A DNA stretch of 57,649 bases from Pararhizobium antarcticum (lineage in GTDB: Bacteria > Pseudomonadota > Alphaproteobacteria > Rhizobiales > Rhizobiaceae), in assembly GCF_001885585.1 (NCBI RefSeq), contig NZ_LSRP01000084.1, forward strand, positions 1 to 57,649, read 5' to 3'. The notes below the pieces were generated by a model. It saw only the letters and a list, made by a program, of their open reading frames with translations, did not search any database and had not been told where the DNA came from. Every line of letters begins with the position of its first letter. Position 1 is the stretch's first letter. The position numbers were made by a program, and so were the translations under genes. Shown in pieces: positions 11,935 through 22,891 of the stretch.

Positions 11935-12848
11935 GACGCGTCCTCCACGATCCACTTGAGGAATTCACCAAACGTATGGCCGGCATGGACGGCCATTTCG
12001 GGCACCAGGGAGGTTGGAGTCATTCCGGGCTGGGTGTTCACCTCCAGCCAGACAAGCTCTCCGTCTTCCGAAAAACGGTCGTCATAGCGGAAGTCGGAGC
12101 GACTCACGCCGCGGCAGCCGATCGCCTGATGCGCCTTGAGCGAGAGTGTTTGTATTTTTTGGTAAATATTTGGTGAAAGACTTGCCGGAATGACGTGTTT
12201 CGACCCACCCTTCACATACTTCGAATCATAATCGTAGAAGGAGTGCCCCTGGGGGATGATCTCGGTCACACCGAGCGGCACATCGCCCATGACGCCACAG
12301 GTCAACTCGCGCCCATGGATATAGCGCTCGACCATCACGCGCTGGCCAAAACCCCATTCGCCTGACGTGACGATCTGCGGCGGATGCGACTGGTCTTCCT
12401 GGACAATGACGACACCGAAGCTGGAGCCCTCATTCACCGGCTTGATCACGTAAGGCGGTTTCAGGGGGTGCTCGGAGGTGAAATCGAAGCGGCTCATGAT
12501 GCGCGCCTCAGCCACGGGAATGCCGGCAGCCGCAGCGACGCATTTTGCCTGCGCCTTGTCCATGGCAAGGGCCGAGGCCAGCACGCCGGAATGGGTGTAG
12601 GGAATTTCGAGATATTCGAGGACACCCTGGATCGTGCCGTCTTCGCCAAAGGGACCATGCAGCGCATTGAAGGCAACGTCCGGACGCAGGTCGGCGAGCA
12701 CGGACGCAACATTGCGATCCACGTCGACGCGCGTCACCCGATATCCTTCCGCCTCCAGCGCATCCGCGCAGGCAGCCCCGGAAGACAGGCTGACGGGCCG
12801 CTCCGAGGAAAATCCGCCCATCAGGACAGCCACATGCTTGCTCGACAT
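11922..12848 (-). CDS. ddlB: D-alanine--D-alanine ligase
   Basis: ATP-grasp ligase making the D-Ala-D-Ala dipeptide for peptidoglycan precursors. The protein starts [20 protein letters not shown], a typical Ddl N-terminus, and carries the ATP-grasp blocks ([23 protein letters not shown] near the C-terminus). The frame can be extended to 12911, but the ATG at 12848 has a G-rich ribosome binding site and matches the family start, giving 308 residues. It is the first gene of the ddlB-ftsQ-ftsA-ftsZ unit. The upstream gap carries CtrA-like sequences. Confidence 0.96.
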   Translation of the reverse strand: MSSKHVAVLMGGFSSERPVSLSSGAACADALEAEGYRVTRVDVDRNVASVLADLRPDVAFNALHGPFGEDGTIQGVLEYLEIPYTHSGVLASALAMDKAQAKCVAAAAGIPVAEARIMSRFDFTSEHPLKPPYVIKPVNEGSSFGVVIVQEDQSHPPQIVTSGEWGFGQRVMVERYIHGRELTCGVMGDVPLGVTEIIPQGHSFYDYDSKYVKGGSKHVIPASLSPNIYQKIQTLSLKAHQAIGCRGVSRSDFRYDDRFSEDGELVWLEVNTQPGMTPTSLVPEMAVHAGHTFGEFLKWIVEDASCLR

Positions 12849-12958
12849 CAAAACCCCCGACAATAGGCCACCCTTACAAATTTCGCTTGCGTCTGGCTGG
12901 CCGTCCCGCACCTCGAGTCAGCCGCACCGTCTACAGTCTCCATAGAGCCGTACTATGG

Positions 12959-12985
12959 TTAATGAACCGTTTACTTTGGTTAACC
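12959..12985 (+). promoter_or_regulatory. Candidate CtrA-binding sequences upstream of ddlB-ftsQAZ
   Basis: TTAA-N7-TTTAC at 12959-12974 differs by one base from the CtrA consensus TTAA-N7-TTAAC. A further half-site TTAACC follows at 12980-12985. The position is about 110 bases upstream of the ddlB start. CtrA control of ftsQA/ftsZ is known in Caulobacter and expected in Rhizobiales; assignment here is inference from sequence only. Confidence 0.4.
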
Positions 12986-13096
12986 GCGACAGCAGCTGGC
13001 CAAAAAAATCCAGCACGAATCATCGGGCATGGCGAATTACTGCCTTAGAATCAGAGAGTTATTTCCGGTGCAACAGAATACGACGGACGCTGCCGA

Positions 13097-13138
13097 CAAA
13101 AACGAAGGTCCCGCGCGGCGTCTGCCGCACGGGACCTC
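13097..13138 (-). terminator. Intrinsic terminator after aqpZ
   Basis: Long hairpin with outer arms AGGTCCCG / CGGGACCT and inner arms CGGC / GCCG around a short loop. On the minus strand it is followed by CGTTTTTG. It lies about 40 bases after the aquaporin stop. Confidence 0.88.
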
Positions 13139-13176
13139 AATGTCTGTCTATGCCTGACGGAACGAATGCCGGGACA

Positions 13177-13863
13177 TCAATCCTTTTCGCCGACCGCCTT
13201 CCAGGCGATGGCGCCAAGAGCGGCTCCCGCGATCGGCGCCAGCCAGAACAACCAGAGCTGCTGCAGCGCCCAACCGCCGACGAACAGCGCCTGGCCTGTC
13301 GAACGCGCCGGGTTGACCGAGGTGTTGGTGACCGGAATGGAAATCAGGTGGATCAGCGTCAGCGCAAGGCCAATGGCGATCGGCGCGAAACCCGTGGGAA
13401 CCCGGCCATGCGTCGCTCCAAGGATGATGAACAGGAAAAATGCGGTCAGCAGCACCTCGATCACGAGGGCGGATAGCAATCCGTAGCCACCCGGGGAATG
13501 CTCGCCATAACCATTGGCCGCAAAACCGCCGAGCTGGAAATCGGCCTTGCCGCTCGCCACGACATAGAGTGCGGCCGCGGCGGCGATGGCGCCGGCGACC
13601 TGGGCAAGCACATAGGGGATGAGGGACGCTAGCGGAAACTTGCCTGCGACGACGAGCCCAACCGAGACAGCCGGATTAAAATGGCCTCCGGACACGCCAC
13701 CCACAGCATAGGCCATGGTCAGCACCGTCAGCCCGAAGGCAAGCGACACGCCCAGCAGGCCGATGCCGACCTCGGGAAACGCAGCGGCGAGCACAGCACT
13801 GCCACACCCGCCAAAAACCAGCCAGAACGTCCCCAGAAATTCAGCTGAAAGTTTATTGCCCAT
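13177..13863 (-). CDS. aqpZ: Aquaporin Z-type water channel
   Basis: Six-helix MIP-family channel of 228 residues. Both pore-forming NPA motifs are present, HFNPAVS (Asn 63) and SVNPARS (near 185), the second followed by Arg as in the selectivity filter. The overall sequence is of the AqpZ (water) rather than GlpF type. A terminator lies just downstream. The gene is divergent from the MHS transporter and the pair sits inside the dcw cluster between murB and ddlB, where most relatives have at most small genes, so the pair looks like a secondary insertion. Confidence 0.95.
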   Translation of the reverse strand: MGNKLSAEFLGTFWLVFGGCGSAVLAAAFPEVGIGLLGVSLAFGLTVLTMAYAVGGVSGGHFNPAVSVGLVVAGKFPLASLIPYVLAQVAGAIAAAAALYVVASGKADFQLGGFAANGYGEHSPGGYGLLSALVIEVLLTAFFLFIILGATHGRVPTGFAPIAIGLALTLIHLISIPVTNTSVNPARSTGQALFVGGWALQQLWLFWLAPIAGAALGAIAWKAVGEKD

Positions 13864-14130
13864 AAAAACCTCCCCAGACTAGCGGAGCCCCCTCCGCACA
13901 ACCTGCCCAGAATTCGCCACATTCGCGATCGGGTCAAGGTCCGGAGCCATCGATTTTCCGGTGCGGAGGATCACCTTGGGCAGGCTCGGACGGGGGCCTT
14001 CGCCGCGCTGCGACCCGCAAAATCTGGCCATCGTCCATGGGTATCGGGTTACGCCCGAGGCGCAATTGCTCTATCAGGCGGGCTTCCGCCTCCCAAGACG
14101 GCAAGAACAACTGAAAACACGGATAAAAAA

Positions 14131-15435
14131 ATGACTGACACAATCTCCACGGTGTCGTCGCTTACAGGCCCATCGAAGACGCCCGCGCTGAACTCCCCCG
14201 CCCGCGTCCTGTTCGCAAGCCTGGTCGGCACGACCATCGAATTCTTCGATTTCTATGTCTATGCAACGGCCGCCGTTCTGGTGTTCCCGCATATCTTCTT
14301 CCCGAACAGCGACCCGACAACAGCCCTGCTCGCGTCCTTCGCCACCTTCTCGATCGCCTTCTTTGCGCGCCCGCTCGGTGCCGTGGTCTTCGGCCATTTC
14401 GGCGACCGGGTCGGACGCAAGGCGACACTCGTTGCGGCGCTGCTGACCATGGGCATCTCGACCGTGATCATCGGCCTCCTTCCGTCCTACGAGACGATCG
14501 GCGTGCTGGCACCGCTGCTTCTGGCGCTTTGCCGCTTCGGACAGGGCTTCGGGCTTGGCGGCGAATGGGGTGGCGCCGTGCTGCTGGCCACCGAAAATGC
14601 ACCGGAGGGAAAACGCAGCTGGTACGGCATGTTCCCGCAACTCGGCGCACCCGTTGGCTTGTTTCTGTCCTCCGGTGTCTTCTGGCTTCTGCTGCATTTC
14701 ATGTCGCAGGAAGCGCTGCTCAGCTGGGGCTGGCGCATTCCCTTTGTCGCGTCCATCCTTTTGATCGCCATTGGTCTTTGGGTTCGCCTGTCGATCACCG
14801 AAACCCCGGCCTTCCAGAAGGCGATCGACAGCCATGAGCGCGTCGAGGTGCCGGTTGTCGAACTGTTCCGCAACCACAAGCGCAGCCTGGTGCTGGGCAC
14901 ATTCGTAGCCCTTGCCACCTTCGTTCTGTTCTACATCGGTTCGGCCTATCTTCTGTCCTACAACATCAAGGTGCTGAACATCCCGTTCATCGATGCGCTC
15001 GAAATCCAGATCCTCGGATCGGTGCTGTTCGGGATCTTCATCCCGATCGCCGCCAAGCTGGCCGAACGGTTCGGGCGCCGCGAGATCCTGATCGCCGTGA
15101 CCGTCCTGATCGGCATCTTCTCGTTTTTCCTGCCGGGCCTGATGACATCGGGCGAAAGCGGCATCATCGTCTTTGCCACAATCGCAATGGCGCTGATGGG
15201 CATCACCTACGGCCTGATCGGAACGGCGCTCGCCGCCCCTTTCCCGACCCAGGTGCGCTATACGGGATCGTCGATCACCTTCAACTTCGCCGGCATCTTT
15301 GGTGCCTCGCTGGCGCCCTATATCGCCACCTGGCTGCAGGTCAATTACGGCATGACTTATGTCGGCTATTATCTCCTGATCGCCACCGTGATCACCCTTG
15401 TCTGCATCCTGCTTTCGGGCCGGGAAGACGTCTGA
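14131..15435 (+). CDS. MFS transporter, metabolite:H+ symporter (MHS) family
   Basis: Integral membrane protein of 434 residues with about 12 predicted membrane segments. The start of the first helix (SLVGTTIEFFDFYVYATAAV), the loop 2-3 motif GHFGDRVGRKATL and RFGQGFGLGGEWGGAV are characteristic of the MHS group that includes proline/betaine, shikimate and alpha-ketoglutarate symporters. The substrate cannot be inferred. It is the only plus-strand gene inside the dcw cluster, divergent from aqpZ, and ends in a strong bidirectional terminator shared with murB. Its ribosome binding site is weak. Confidence 0.9.
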   Translation: MTDTISTVSSLTGPSKTPALNSPARVLFASLVGTTIEFFDFYVYATAAVLVFPHIFFPNSDPTTALLASFATFSIAFFARPLGAVVFGHFGDRVGRKATLVAALLTMGISTVIIGLLPSYETIGVLAPLLLALCRFGQGFGLGGEWGGAVLLATENAPEGKRSWYGMFPQLGAPVGLFLSSGVFWLLLHFMSQEALLSWGWRIPFVASILLIAIGLWVRLSITETPAFQKAIDSHERVEVPVVELFRNHKRSLVLGTFVALATFVLFYIGSAYLLSYNIKVLNIPFIDALEIQILGSVLFGIFIPIAAKLAERFGRREILIAVTVLIGIFSFFLPGLMTSGESGIIVFATIAMALMGITYGLIGTALAAPFPTQVRYTGSSITFNFAGIFGASLAPYIATWLQVNYGMTYVGYYLLIATVITLVCILLSGREDV

Positions 15436-15459
15436 GTTCAAGCGGAATCAGAACAAACG

Positions 15460-15495
15460 AAAAAGCCGCGAAGTCACTGACTTCGCGGCTTTTTT
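15460..15495. terminator. Bidirectional terminator between the MHS transporter and murB
   Basis: Near-perfect inverted repeat with about 17-bp arms (left arm from 15460, AAAAAGCCGCGAAGTCA; right arm TGACTTCGCGGCTTTTT) that carries an A run on one side and a T run on the other, so it can stop transcription from both convergent genes. Confidence 0.95.
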
Positions 15496-15513
15496 AATGC
15501 TCTTATAAAACGA

Positions 15514-16488
15514 TCAGGCCGTCATCCGGCCAAGAAAGTCCTTGACCTCGTAGCCCGGCATGAAGGTGCCGATGCGCTTGATTTCCCATTCGAGCAGGAC
15601 GCCGGAATTTTCCATCACACGCTGGCGCACGGTCTCACCGAGATATTCCAGCTCGTAACCGCTCGCCTGGCCTGTATTGATCATGAAGTTGCAATGCATC
15701 GGTGACATCTGCGCGCCGCCGATCATCATGCCGCGGCAACCGGCCTCGTCGATCAGCTTCCAGGCGGAGTGTCCCTCCGGGTTCTTGAAGGTCGATCCGC
15801 CGGTCTTTTCGCGGATCGGCTGCACGGTCTCGCGATGCTGGCGCACGGCATCCATGTCGGCGCGGATCTTCGCCTTGTCCTCGGGGAAGCCTTCGAAAAT
15901 GCCATACGTGAAGATCAGGTCCTTCGGCGCGCCGGAGTGGCGATAGCCATAGCCCATGTCTGCATTGGAGAGGACGTGCGCATTGCCCTGCCGGTCGACG
16001 GCATGCACCTCGACGACACGATCCTTCGTTTCGCCACCATTGGCCCCGGCATTCATGCGCAGGGCGCCGCCGATTGCGCCGGGAATACCGTAGTAGAAAT
16101 GGAAACCGCCAATGCCGTGATCGAGCGCCATGGCCGCGATGTTCTTGTCGGGGCAGATGGCGCCTGCCTTGATGCGGTTTTCGCCAACGAGTTCCAGATC
16201 GCCAAACCCCTTGGCGGAAAGCCGGATGACAACCCCTGGAATACCGCCATCGCGCACCAGGAGATTGGAGCCCACCCCGGCGACCATCACCGGAACACTT
16301 TCCGGCACCAGCTTGAGAAAGGCGCTCAGATCATCGGTGTCATGCGGCTGAAACATCAGTTCGGCAAGCCCGCCCGCACGAAACCAGGTGACGCGATCCA
16401 TCGGCGCATCCGGTGTCAGGCGGCCGCGAATGTCTTTCACGCCCTCCCCGAGAGAAGCCAGAAGTTTATCGCCGTTTACCTGCTTCAT
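15514..16488 (-). CDS. murB: UDP-N-acetylenolpyruvoylglucosamine reductase MurB
   Basis: FAD enzyme that reduces UDP-GlcNAc-enolpyruvate to UDP-MurNAc. The 324-residue protein has the FAD-binding motif [12 protein letters not shown] (about residue 75), the block [18 protein letters not shown], and the catalytic-serine region [10 protein letters not shown], all typical of type II (short) MurB. Its ATG overlaps the murC stop (ATGA). It is the last gene of the upstream dcw unit and ends 19 bases before the bidirectional terminator. Confidence 0.97.
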   Translation of the reverse strand: MKQVNGDKLLASLGEGVKDIRGRLTPDAPMDRVTWFRAGGLAELMFQPHDTDDLSAFLKLVPESVPVMVAGVGSNLLVRDGGIPGVVIRLSAKGFGDLELVGENRIKAGAICPDKNIAAMALDHGIGGFHFYYGIPGAIGGALRMNAGANGGETKDRVVEVHAVDRQGNAHVLSNADMGYGYRHSGAPKDLIFTYGIFEGFPEDKAKIRADMDAVRQHRETVQPIREKTGGSTFKNPEGHSAWKLIDEAGCRGMMIGGAQMSPMHCNFMINTGQASGYELEYLGETVRQRVMENSGVLLEWEIKRIGTFMPGYEVKDFLGRMTA

Positions 16489-17900
16489 GCTGAATGCCCC
16501 GAAATGCCCGCGAGTTCCCTTGGAAGTGCTGCAGCCCAGTGGGTGATGCTGCCAGCCCCCAAGAGAACCACGAAATCGCCAGGCTGCGCAATGGTCGAGA
16601 TGACAGGGGCGAGAGCCTCCGGTCCTTCGACATAGCGGGCGTCGCGATGACCACCGGCCTTGATGCGCGACACGAGTTCCGCCGAGTTGATGCCTTCGAT
16701 CGGCTCTTCACCGGCCGAATAGACCGGCGCCAGCAGGATGGTATCGGCCTCGTTGAAGCAGGCGGAAAAATCCTCGAACAGGCTCTCCAGGCGCGTGAAG
16801 CGGTGCGGTTGGTGCACGGCGATGACGCGGCCCTGGCAGGCTTCGCGCGCGGCCCGCAGCACGGCCTTGATCTCGACCGGATGATGACCGTAGTCGTCAT
16901 AGATCCGGACATTGTTCCATTCGCCGGTAAAGGTGAATCGCCGCTTGACGCCGGCAAACGAGGCCAGGCCCTTGGCGATGTCTTCCGGTGAAATGCCGAG
17001 GCGCTGGGCAACGGCAATAGCCGCCGTGGCATTCGACACGTTGTGCCGGCCAGGCATCGGCAGGCGCAGGTCCTTCATCGTGATCACCTTCCCGGTCCGG
17101 CGGCGGCGGATCTCGACGTCGAAGATCGACGTGGCGCCGTCCATGCGGATGTTGGAAAAGCGGACGTCGGCCTGCGGGTTTTCGCCATAGGTGATGACCT
17201 TGCGGTCCTCGATCTTCGATACCATCGTCTGCACCTCGGGATGATCAAGGCACATGACGCCAAAGCCGTAGAACGGCACGTTCTCGACGAACTGGCGGAA
17301 GGCGGCGCGCACGGCATCGAATGTACCGTAGTGATCGAGATGTTCCGGATCGATGTTGGTAACGACGGCGATATCGGCTGGAAGCTTCAGGAAGGTGCCG
17401 TCGGATTCGTCGGCCTCCACCACCATCCATTCGCCCTCGCCCATGCGCGCATTGGTGCCATAGGCATTGATGATACCGCCATTGATGACGGTCGGATCGA
17501 GATTGCCGGCATCCAGCAGTGCGGCAACCATCGAAGTCGTCGTCGTCTTGCCATGCGTACCGCCAATGGCGATGGCATTGCGGAAGCGCATGAGTTCGGC
17601 CAGCATTTCGGCGCGACGCACGACGGGGAGAAGTTTTTCGCGCGCGGCGATCAGTTCCGGATTGGTCTTCTTGATCGCGGTGGACACGACCACGACTTCG
17701 GCCTCGCCAAGATTGCCGGCCTGATGACCGACAAAAACCGGAATGCCCTTTTCCCGCAGGCGCTGAACATTGGCGCTGTCGGACTGGTCCGATCCCTGCA
17801 CCTTGTGGCCGAGATTGTGCAGCACCTCGGCAATGCCGCTCATGCCGATGCCGCCTATACCGATAAAGTGGACGAGGCCGATCGTCTGCGGCATTTTCAT
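16485..17900 (-). CDS. murC: UDP-N-acetylmuramate--L-alanine ligase MurC
   Basis: First Mur ligase, adding L-Ala to UDP-MurNAc with ATP. The 471-residue product has the dinucleotide-like N-terminal motif [14 protein letters not shown], the ATP loop [11 protein letters not shown] at about residues 114-124, and the C-terminal ligase domain with [16 protein letters not shown]. It overlaps murG by four bases upstream and murB by four downstream, implying coupled translation. Confidence 0.98.
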   Translation of the reverse strand: MKMPQTIGLVHFIGIGGIGMSGIAEVLHNLGHKVQGSDQSDSANVQRLREKGIPVFVGHQAGNLGEAEVVVVSTAIKKTNPELIAAREKLLPVVRRAEMLAELMRFRNAIAIGGTHGKTTTTSMVAALLDAGNLDPTVINGGIINAYGTNARMGEGEWMVVEADESDGTFLKLPADIAVVTNIDPEHLDHYGTFDAVRAAFRQFVENVPFYGFGVMCLDHPEVQTMVSKIEDRKVITYGENPQADVRFSNIRMDGATSIFDVEIRRRRTGKVITMKDLRLPMPGRHNVSNATAAIAVAQRLGISPEDIAKGLASFAGVKRRFTFTGEWNNVRIYDDYGHHPVEIKAVLRAAREACQGRVIAVHQPHRFTRLESLFEDFSACFNEADTILLAPVYSAGEEPIEGINSAELVSRIKAGGHRDARYVEGPEALAPVISTIAQPGDFVVLLGAGSITHWAAALPRELAGISGHSA

Positions 17901-19021
17901 GAGCGTTTTTCCTTGAAGTCAGCAATTGTCGCGCCGCTGGCAATAGCGTCAACTATGGCAGCAAGCAAGCGCGCCGCATCGGGCTTGCCCGTCTGGCGTG
18001 CCTTTTCCGCCATATCCGAGAGCTTGCCGGGATTGCCCATGGCATGGGTGAGGATGGTCGCCAGTTTCTCGGCCGACAACTCCGCCTGAACGATGACCTT
18101 GGCGCCGCCGTTTGCAGCCAGCGCTGCGGCATTGGCTGCCTGATCGTGGTCCAGCGCGTAAGGGTAAGGCACGAGAACCGAAGGCCGACCAATGACGGCA
18201 AGCTCCGAGACTGTCGACGCGCCCGAGCGGCAGATGACCAGATGCGCCTGCGCAATGCGCTCGGCCATGTCGTTGAAGAACGGTGCGATCTCCGCCTCCA
18301 GTTCAAGCCGGCTGGCGCAGCCGCGAACCATTTCCATGTCCTCGGGGCGCGCCTGCTGGGTGAGTTTCAGCCGCTTGCGCAAGCCCTCGTCCAGAAGGCT
18401 GATGGCGGTTGGTACGGTTTTGGAAAAATACTGCGCGCCCTGGCTGCCACCGAACACGACAAGCCGAAAGGCCTCGCCCTCGGTCGAGGGCTGATACGGG
18501 ACCTTGGCGGCTTCAAGCACAGCAGGGCGGACCGGATTGCCTGTTGTCACGGTCTTTGCCGCATAGGGGCCATCGCTCTCTGGCAGAAAGCCACCGGCAA
18601 TTGCCCTGACACGCCCGGCAAGCGCCTTGTTGGCGCGGCCCATAACGGCATTCTGCTCATGGATCATCGATGGCACGCCCATGCCGGTTGCCGCCAGAAG
18701 CGGTGGCACCGTCGGATAGCCGCCGAAACCGACGACGACCTGCGGCTTCAGCCGGGCAATCAGCCGACGGGCGGCGCGAACACCGGTCCACAGTGTCCAG
18801 AGCGACCTCGCCACCTTGATCGGGTTCTTCGATCCGATCGTGGCCGAAGGCACGACATGGATCTCGTCGGCCGGGAACTTGCCGGCGTAGCGTTCGGCGC
18901 GGCTGTCGGTGACGAGATGCACCGAGTAACCCTGCGCCTTCAATTCATAACCCAGCGCCTCGGCCGGAAACAGATGGCCGCCGGTTCCCCCGGCGGCGAG
19001 CAGAATAATACCTTTGGTCAT
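17897..19021 (-). CDS. murG: MurG glycosyltransferase (lipid I to lipid II)
   Basis: GT28 enzyme adding GlcNAc to lipid I on the inner face of the membrane. The N-terminal glycine loop [10 protein letters not shown] is at residues 11-20, and the C-terminal donor-binding signature [19 protein letters not shown] is present. Length 374 residues is normal. Only three bases separate it from ftsW and it overlaps murC by four bases. Confidence 0.98.
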   Translation of the reverse strand: MTKGIILLAAGGTGGHLFPAEALGYELKAQGYSVHLVTDSRAERYAGKFPADEIHVVPSATIGSKNPIKVARSLWTLWTGVRAARRLIARLKPQVVVGFGGYPTVPPLLAATGMGVPSMIHEQNAVMGRANKALAGRVRAIAGGFLPESDGPYAAKTVTTGNPVRPAVLEAAKVPYQPSTEGEAFRLVVFGGSQGAQYFSKTVPTAISLLDEGLRKRLKLTQQARPEDMEMVRGCASRLELEAEIAPFFNDMAERIAQAHLVICRSGASTVSELAVIGRPSVLVPYPYALDHDQAANAAALAANGGAKVIVQAELSAEKLATILTHAMGNPGKLSDMAEKARQTGKPDAARLLAAIVDAIASGATIADFKEKRS

Positions 19022-19024
19022 GTC

Positions 19025-20179
19025 TTACTCCGCGGGAACGCCCATGCCGGACCGGAACAGGCTGCGCTCGACGGCGCGCTTTTCCGGACGATGGCGGGTC
19101 AGCGCCAGGATAAAGCCGGCCGTAACGCAGATCGCCACCATGGACGAACCGCCATAGGAGATCAGCGGCAGGGTCATGCCCTTGGCCGGCAGAAGCTGAA
19201 GATTGACGCCGACATTGATCATCGACTGGATGCCGATCTGCAGCACCAGACCGGCCACGGCAAAACGGGTGAAATCATTGCGTTCGCGGAAAGCATGGTT
19301 GAGGCCACGCATGACGAGGAAGGCGAAGATCAAAACGATCAGCATGCAGAAGACGATGCCGAACTCCTCAGCCGCCACCGAAAAGATGAAGTCGGTATGG
19401 CTGTCCGGAATGATGCGCTTGACGATGCCCTCGCCCGGACCCTGACCGAACCAGTCGCCACGGACAATCGCCTGAAGGGCCGTATCCACCTGGAACGTAT
19501 CGCCCTCCCCGGTCATGAACCGGTCGATGCGGCCGGCCACGTGCGGCAATACGGTATAGGCGACGACGAGGCCGCCGACGGCGGAACCGCCGAGCACGAT
19601 GATCCACAGCCACGGCATGCCGGCCATGAAGAACATGCCGCCCCAGACGGCAGTCGTCAGAATGGTCTGGCCAAGATCGGGTTGCGCCACGAGCAGTGCC
19701 CCGACAATGCCGAACAGCAGGATGGCAAACAGATTACCGGGGATTTCCGGCTGGCGGGCATGCTCGGAAAACAGCCAGGCGCAGACCACGACAAAGGCCG
19801 GCTTCATGAATTCCGACGGCTGCACGGAGAGACCGGCAAGCGAGATCCAGCGGCGCGAGCCCTTCACTTCCTGGCCGAAGAACAACGCAAGAACCATCAG
19901 GGCGAGCGACACCAGAAGCAGGATCATCGCCGCGCGCCGCACCTGCCGCGGGGTCAGGAAGGATATGCCGATCATCACCGCCAGCGACGGCAGAAGGAAC
20001 GCCGCGTGCCGCTTGACGAAATGGAAGCTGTCGAGGTTGAGACGCTCGGCAACGGCCGGGCTTGCGGCGAAGGACAGCATGAAGCCGATACCCATCAGAA
20101 GAACGAAGGTCGCCAGGAAAAACCTGTCGATCGTCCAGAACCAGTCGGCCACGGGGCCACGCTCGGCACGGCTTACCAT
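19025..20179 (-). CDS. ftsW: SEDS-family peptidoglycan polymerase FtsW
   Basis: Polytopic membrane glycosyltransferase partnered with FtsI in septal peptidoglycan synthesis. From ATG 20179 (AGGGA ribosome binding site) the protein has 384 residues and about ten membrane segments, with conserved SEDS stretches such as SLAGLSVQPSEFMKPAF and PLISYGGSSMVAICV. An in-frame ATG 60 bases earlier lacks a family match in the added residues. It lies between murD and murG. Confidence 0.96.
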   Translation of the reverse strand: MVSRAERGPVADWFWTIDRFFLATFVLLMGIGFMLSFAASPAVAERLNLDSFHFVKRHAAFLLPSLAVMIGISFLTPRQVRRAAMILLLVSLALMVLALFFGQEVKGSRRWISLAGLSVQPSEFMKPAFVVVCAWLFSEHARQPEIPGNLFAILLFGIVGALLVAQPDLGQTILTTAVWGGMFFMAGMPWLWIIVLGGSAVGGLVVAYTVLPHVAGRIDRFMTGEGDTFQVDTALQAIVRGDWFGQGPGEGIVKRIIPDSHTDFIFSVAAEEFGIVFCMLIVLIFAFLVMRGLNHAFRERNDFTRFAVAGLVLQIGIQSMINVGVNLQLLPAKGMTLPLISYGGSSMVAICVTAGFILALTRHRPEKRAVERSLFRSGMGVPAE

Positions 20180-20264
20180 TTCTATCGTCCCTTCGTGTGG
20201 TGCGAAACGCCGCACCGGATTTGTAAAACGGAGCACCAAAGCCCCGCCTCGACCCGCGGGCCTG

Positions 20265-21659
20265 TCAGATCAGCATCGCCATGCCGTCGATCGCCGCGAC
20301 ATGCGCGACAAAGGCATCGCCCCTGACCTCGAAATTCTTGTACTGGTCGAAACTTGCGCAAGCCGGGGATAACAAAACGGCCGCCGGCCCGGCCCCTTCA
20401 TCCGCGGCCGCGTCGACCGCCGCTCTCATCACGGCCTGTTCGAGCGTGCCGGATATTTCATGCGGCACCAGTTCACCGAGCGTCGCGGCAAAGGCCGGCG
20501 CGGCCTCGCCGATCAGATAGGCTCTGGCGATCTTCGGGAAGAAGGACGACAACGACGTAACCCCCCCCTCCTTGGCGACGCCACCGGCAATCCAGTAGAT
20601 GCGCTCGTAGCTCGACAAGGCCGGTGCGGCGGCATCCGCATTGGTCGCCTTGCTGTCATTGACAAAGACCGTGCCCCCCATGCGCCCGACCGGCTGCATG
20701 CGGTGCTTGAGGCCGGGAAAGGATTGCAGACCGGCGCGGATGTCGTCCGGCGAGACGCCGACGGTCAGGCAGGCGGCAATGGCGGCGGCAGCGTTCTGTG
20801 CATTGTGGCTGCCGCGCAGGGTCTGGATGCCATCGAGATCGGCGAACAGATCGGCAATCCCGCCTTCGGAGCGCATGATCGCAGCGCCCTCGGCAAAGAA
20901 GCCCTCGCCCAGCTTGCGGTGGCGGGCAATGCGGATGACGGATTTTCCCGACAGCGCGACACGATCGGCGATCGCTTCGCAAAACGCATCATCGACGCCG
21001 ACGATCGCGGTGTCGCTGCCCAATACAAGCTGCGCCTTGATGTCGGCATATTGCTGCATGCTGCCATGCCGGTCGAGATGATCCGGCGTCAGGTTGAGCA
21101 GGATGCCGGCGGAGGGATCGAGCGAGGGCGCCAGATCGATCTGGTAGGAGGAGCATTCGACGACATAGAAACGATCGGCAGCCGGCGGATCGAGCGTCAG
21201 GACGGCCGTGCCGATATTGCCGCCCAGCTGCGTATCGCGTCCGCAGGATTTCAGGGTATGGGCAATCAGCGCCGTGGTCGTCGATTTGCCATTCGTGCCG
21301 GTGATCGCAATCAGCGGGCAATCCGGCGCATGGGCGCGGCGTTCCCGCACGAACAGTTCAACGTCGCCGATCACATCGACGCCGGCTGCCTTGGCGAGAT
21401 CCACCGTCCAGTGCGGTTTCGGATGCGTTAGAGGGACACCCGGAGACAGAACGAAGGCCGAGAAGTCTTTCCAATCAGCATGCCGGAGGTCGCCGGTGCC
21501 GATGCCTTCGGCCGCCGCTTTGGCGACGCTGTCGGGATTGTCATCCCAGGCCGTCACGCGTGCGCCGCCGGCCACCAGCGCGCGGGCCGTCGCCAGCCCC
21601 GAACCACCGAGACCGAAGAGGGCAACCGCCTTGCCGTCGAATGTTGTGACCGGGATCAT
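20265..21659 (-). CDS. murD: UDP-N-acetylmuramoylalanine--D-glutamate ligase MurD
   Basis: Mur ligase adding D-Glu to UDP-MurNAc-L-Ala. The 464-residue protein shows an N-terminal Rossmann-like motif [11 protein letters not shown], the ATP loop [12 protein letters not shown] (about 121-132), [15 protein letters not shown] and the C-terminal block [11 protein letters not shown]. The C-terminal region ends [18 protein letters not shown], close to other MurD proteins. It follows mraY by seven bases and precedes ftsW by 85 bases. Confidence 0.98.
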   Translation of the reverse strand: MIPVTTFDGKAVALFGLGGSGLATARALVAGGARVTAWDDNPDSVAKAAAEGIGTGDLRHADWKDFSAFVLSPGVPLTHPKPHWTVDLAKAAGVDVIGDVELFVRERRAHAPDCPLIAITGTNGKSTTTALIAHTLKSCGRDTQLGGNIGTAVLTLDPPAADRFYVVECSSYQIDLAPSLDPSAGILLNLTPDHLDRHGSMQQYADIKAQLVLGSDTAIVGVDDAFCEAIADRVALSGKSVIRIARHRKLGEGFFAEGAAIMRSEGGIADLFADLDGIQTLRGSHNAQNAAAAIAACLTVGVSPDDIRAGLQSFPGLKHRMQPVGRMGGTVFVNDSKATNADAAAPALSSYERIYWIAGGVAKEGGVTSLSSFFPKIARAYLIGEAAPAFAATLGELVPHEISGTLEQAVMRAAVDAAADEGAGPAAVLLSPACASFDQYKNFEVRGDAFVAHVAAIDGMAMLI

Positions 21660-21666
21660 TGTCGAC

Positions 21667-22767
21667 TTACCGCAGCTTCAGCGTGGAAAGACCGACCATG
21701 GCCAGAATGACGGCAATGATCCAGAAGCGGATAACCACCTGGCTTTCCGTCCAGCCGAGTTTTTCGAAATGGTGGTGGATCGGCGCCATCAGGAACACAC
21801 GCTTGCCGGTGCGCTTGAACCAGAAGACCTGGATGATGACCGACATGGTCTCCATGACGAACAGGCCGCCAATGATGACCATGACGATTTCGTGCTTGGT
21901 GGCAACGGCAATGGTGCCGATCAGGCCGCCCAGCGCCAGCGATCCCGTGTCGCCCATGAAGATGGCGGCGGGCGGCGCATTGAACCAGAGGAAACCAAGG
22001 CCCGCACCGATGACAGCCCCGAGGATGACGGCCAGTTCGCCGGTTCCGGGCACGAAATGGATCTGCAGGTAGTTTGCAAACACCGCATTGCCGGCGAGAT
22101 AGGCGATGACGCCGAAGGAGGCGGCGGCGATCATCACCGGCACGATGGCAAGACCGTCAAGACCGTCCGTGAGGTTCACCGCATTGCCGGCGCCAACGAT
22201 GACGAAACCGCCGAACAGGATGAAGAAATAGCCGAGATTGAGGGTGAAGTCCTTGAGGAAGGGAAAGGTCAGAGACGAACCGAAGGTCGAGCCGGTGACG
22301 CCGGTCGAAAGCGCGGTGCGCATCATGAAGAACACCGCGATGCCGGCGATCAGGAACTCGAAACCGAGCCGCGCCTTGCCGGAAAATCCCTTGTCCGACT
22401 GCTTGGTGACTTTCAGATAGTCATCATAGAAGCCGATAGCGCCAAAACCGAGCGTGACGAGCAGTGTCGAGACGACGTAGACGCTCGACAGATCGGCCCA
22501 GAGCAAGGCGCTGCCGACGATGCCGGCGAGAATCATCAGGCCGCCCATGGTCGGCGTTCCCGCCTTCTTGAAATGGGTCTGCGGCCCGTCTGCCCGGATC
22601 GGCTGGCCGCGTCCCTGGCGCACGCGCAACGACGAGATCATCCGCGGTCCGAAGAGAAACACGATCATCGCGGAGGTAAACAACGCCGCACCGGTCCGGA
22701 ACGTGATGTAGCGGAACAGGTTGAAGAATTGAAAATGATCCGACAGTTCGACAAGCCAGAGCAGCAT
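21667..22767 (-). CDS. mraY: Phospho-N-acetylmuramoyl-pentapeptide transferase MraY
   Basis: Polytopic membrane enzyme joining phospho-MurNAc-pentapeptide to undecaprenyl phosphate to make lipid I. From ATG 22767 (AAAGG upstream) it has 366 residues, starting [20 protein letters not shown]. Family motifs are GTPTMGGLM, the Mg-binding [14 protein letters not shown] and the cytoplasmic MAPIHHHFE triple-His loop. The frame extends to 22842, but the extra 25 residues do not match the family. A 124-base gap separates it from murF. Confidence 0.97.
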   Translation of the reverse strand: MLLWLVELSDHFQFFNLFRYITFRTGAALFTSAMIVFLFGPRMISSLRVRQGRGQPIRADGPQTHFKKAGTPTMGGLMILAGIVGSALLWADLSSVYVVSTLLVTLGFGAIGFYDDYLKVTKQSDKGFSGKARLGFEFLIAGIAVFFMMRTALSTGVTGSTFGSSLTFPFLKDFTLNLGYFFILFGGFVIVGAGNAVNLTDGLDGLAIVPVMIAAASFGVIAYLAGNAVFANYLQIHFVPGTGELAVILGAVIGAGLGFLWFNAPPAAIFMGDTGSLALGGLIGTIAVATKHEIVMVIIGGLFVMETMSVIIQVFWFKRTGKRVFLMAPIHHHFEKLGWTESQVVIRFWIIAVILAMVGLSTLKLR

Positions 22768-22891
22768 AAGGGACCTTTCCCCAAAGGTTTGTTGCGACGT
22801 CCCGGCAACAGAATCAACCGGGCCAAGGATAACCGCACGCATTCGAAAGTGTTAGGCCTGCAAAGCCCCCGTCAGAAGTTGCCCCGCGCGC

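Larger units (their letters stand above)
12849..13176. other. Intergenic region upstream of ddlB
   Basis: This gap of 328 bases between aqpZ and ddlB contains the aqpZ terminator (13097-13138) and the presumed promoter of the ddlB-ftsQAZ unit, with TTAA-type motifs at 12959-12985. I see no gene in it. Confidence 0.6.

Noticed and set aside
13934..14143. Coding-like minus-strand stretch between aqpZ and the MHS transporter
   Set aside because: It is too short, with no ribosome binding site or recognisable similarity. It could be a gene remnant, but I cannot support that from sequence alone.
14074..15441. A 455-codon minus-strand frame exactly opposite the MHS transporter
   Set aside because: The sequence is highly charged and low-complexity (Asp, Glu, Gln, Arg), as expected of the reverse complement of a membrane protein, and the transporter on the plus strand is unmistakable.
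18044..20326. A 760-codon plus-strand open frame across murG, ftsW and part of murD
   Set aside because: It is antisense to three essential genes and has no ribosome binding site or recognisable domain. Long stop-free antisense frames arise from GC-rich third positions.
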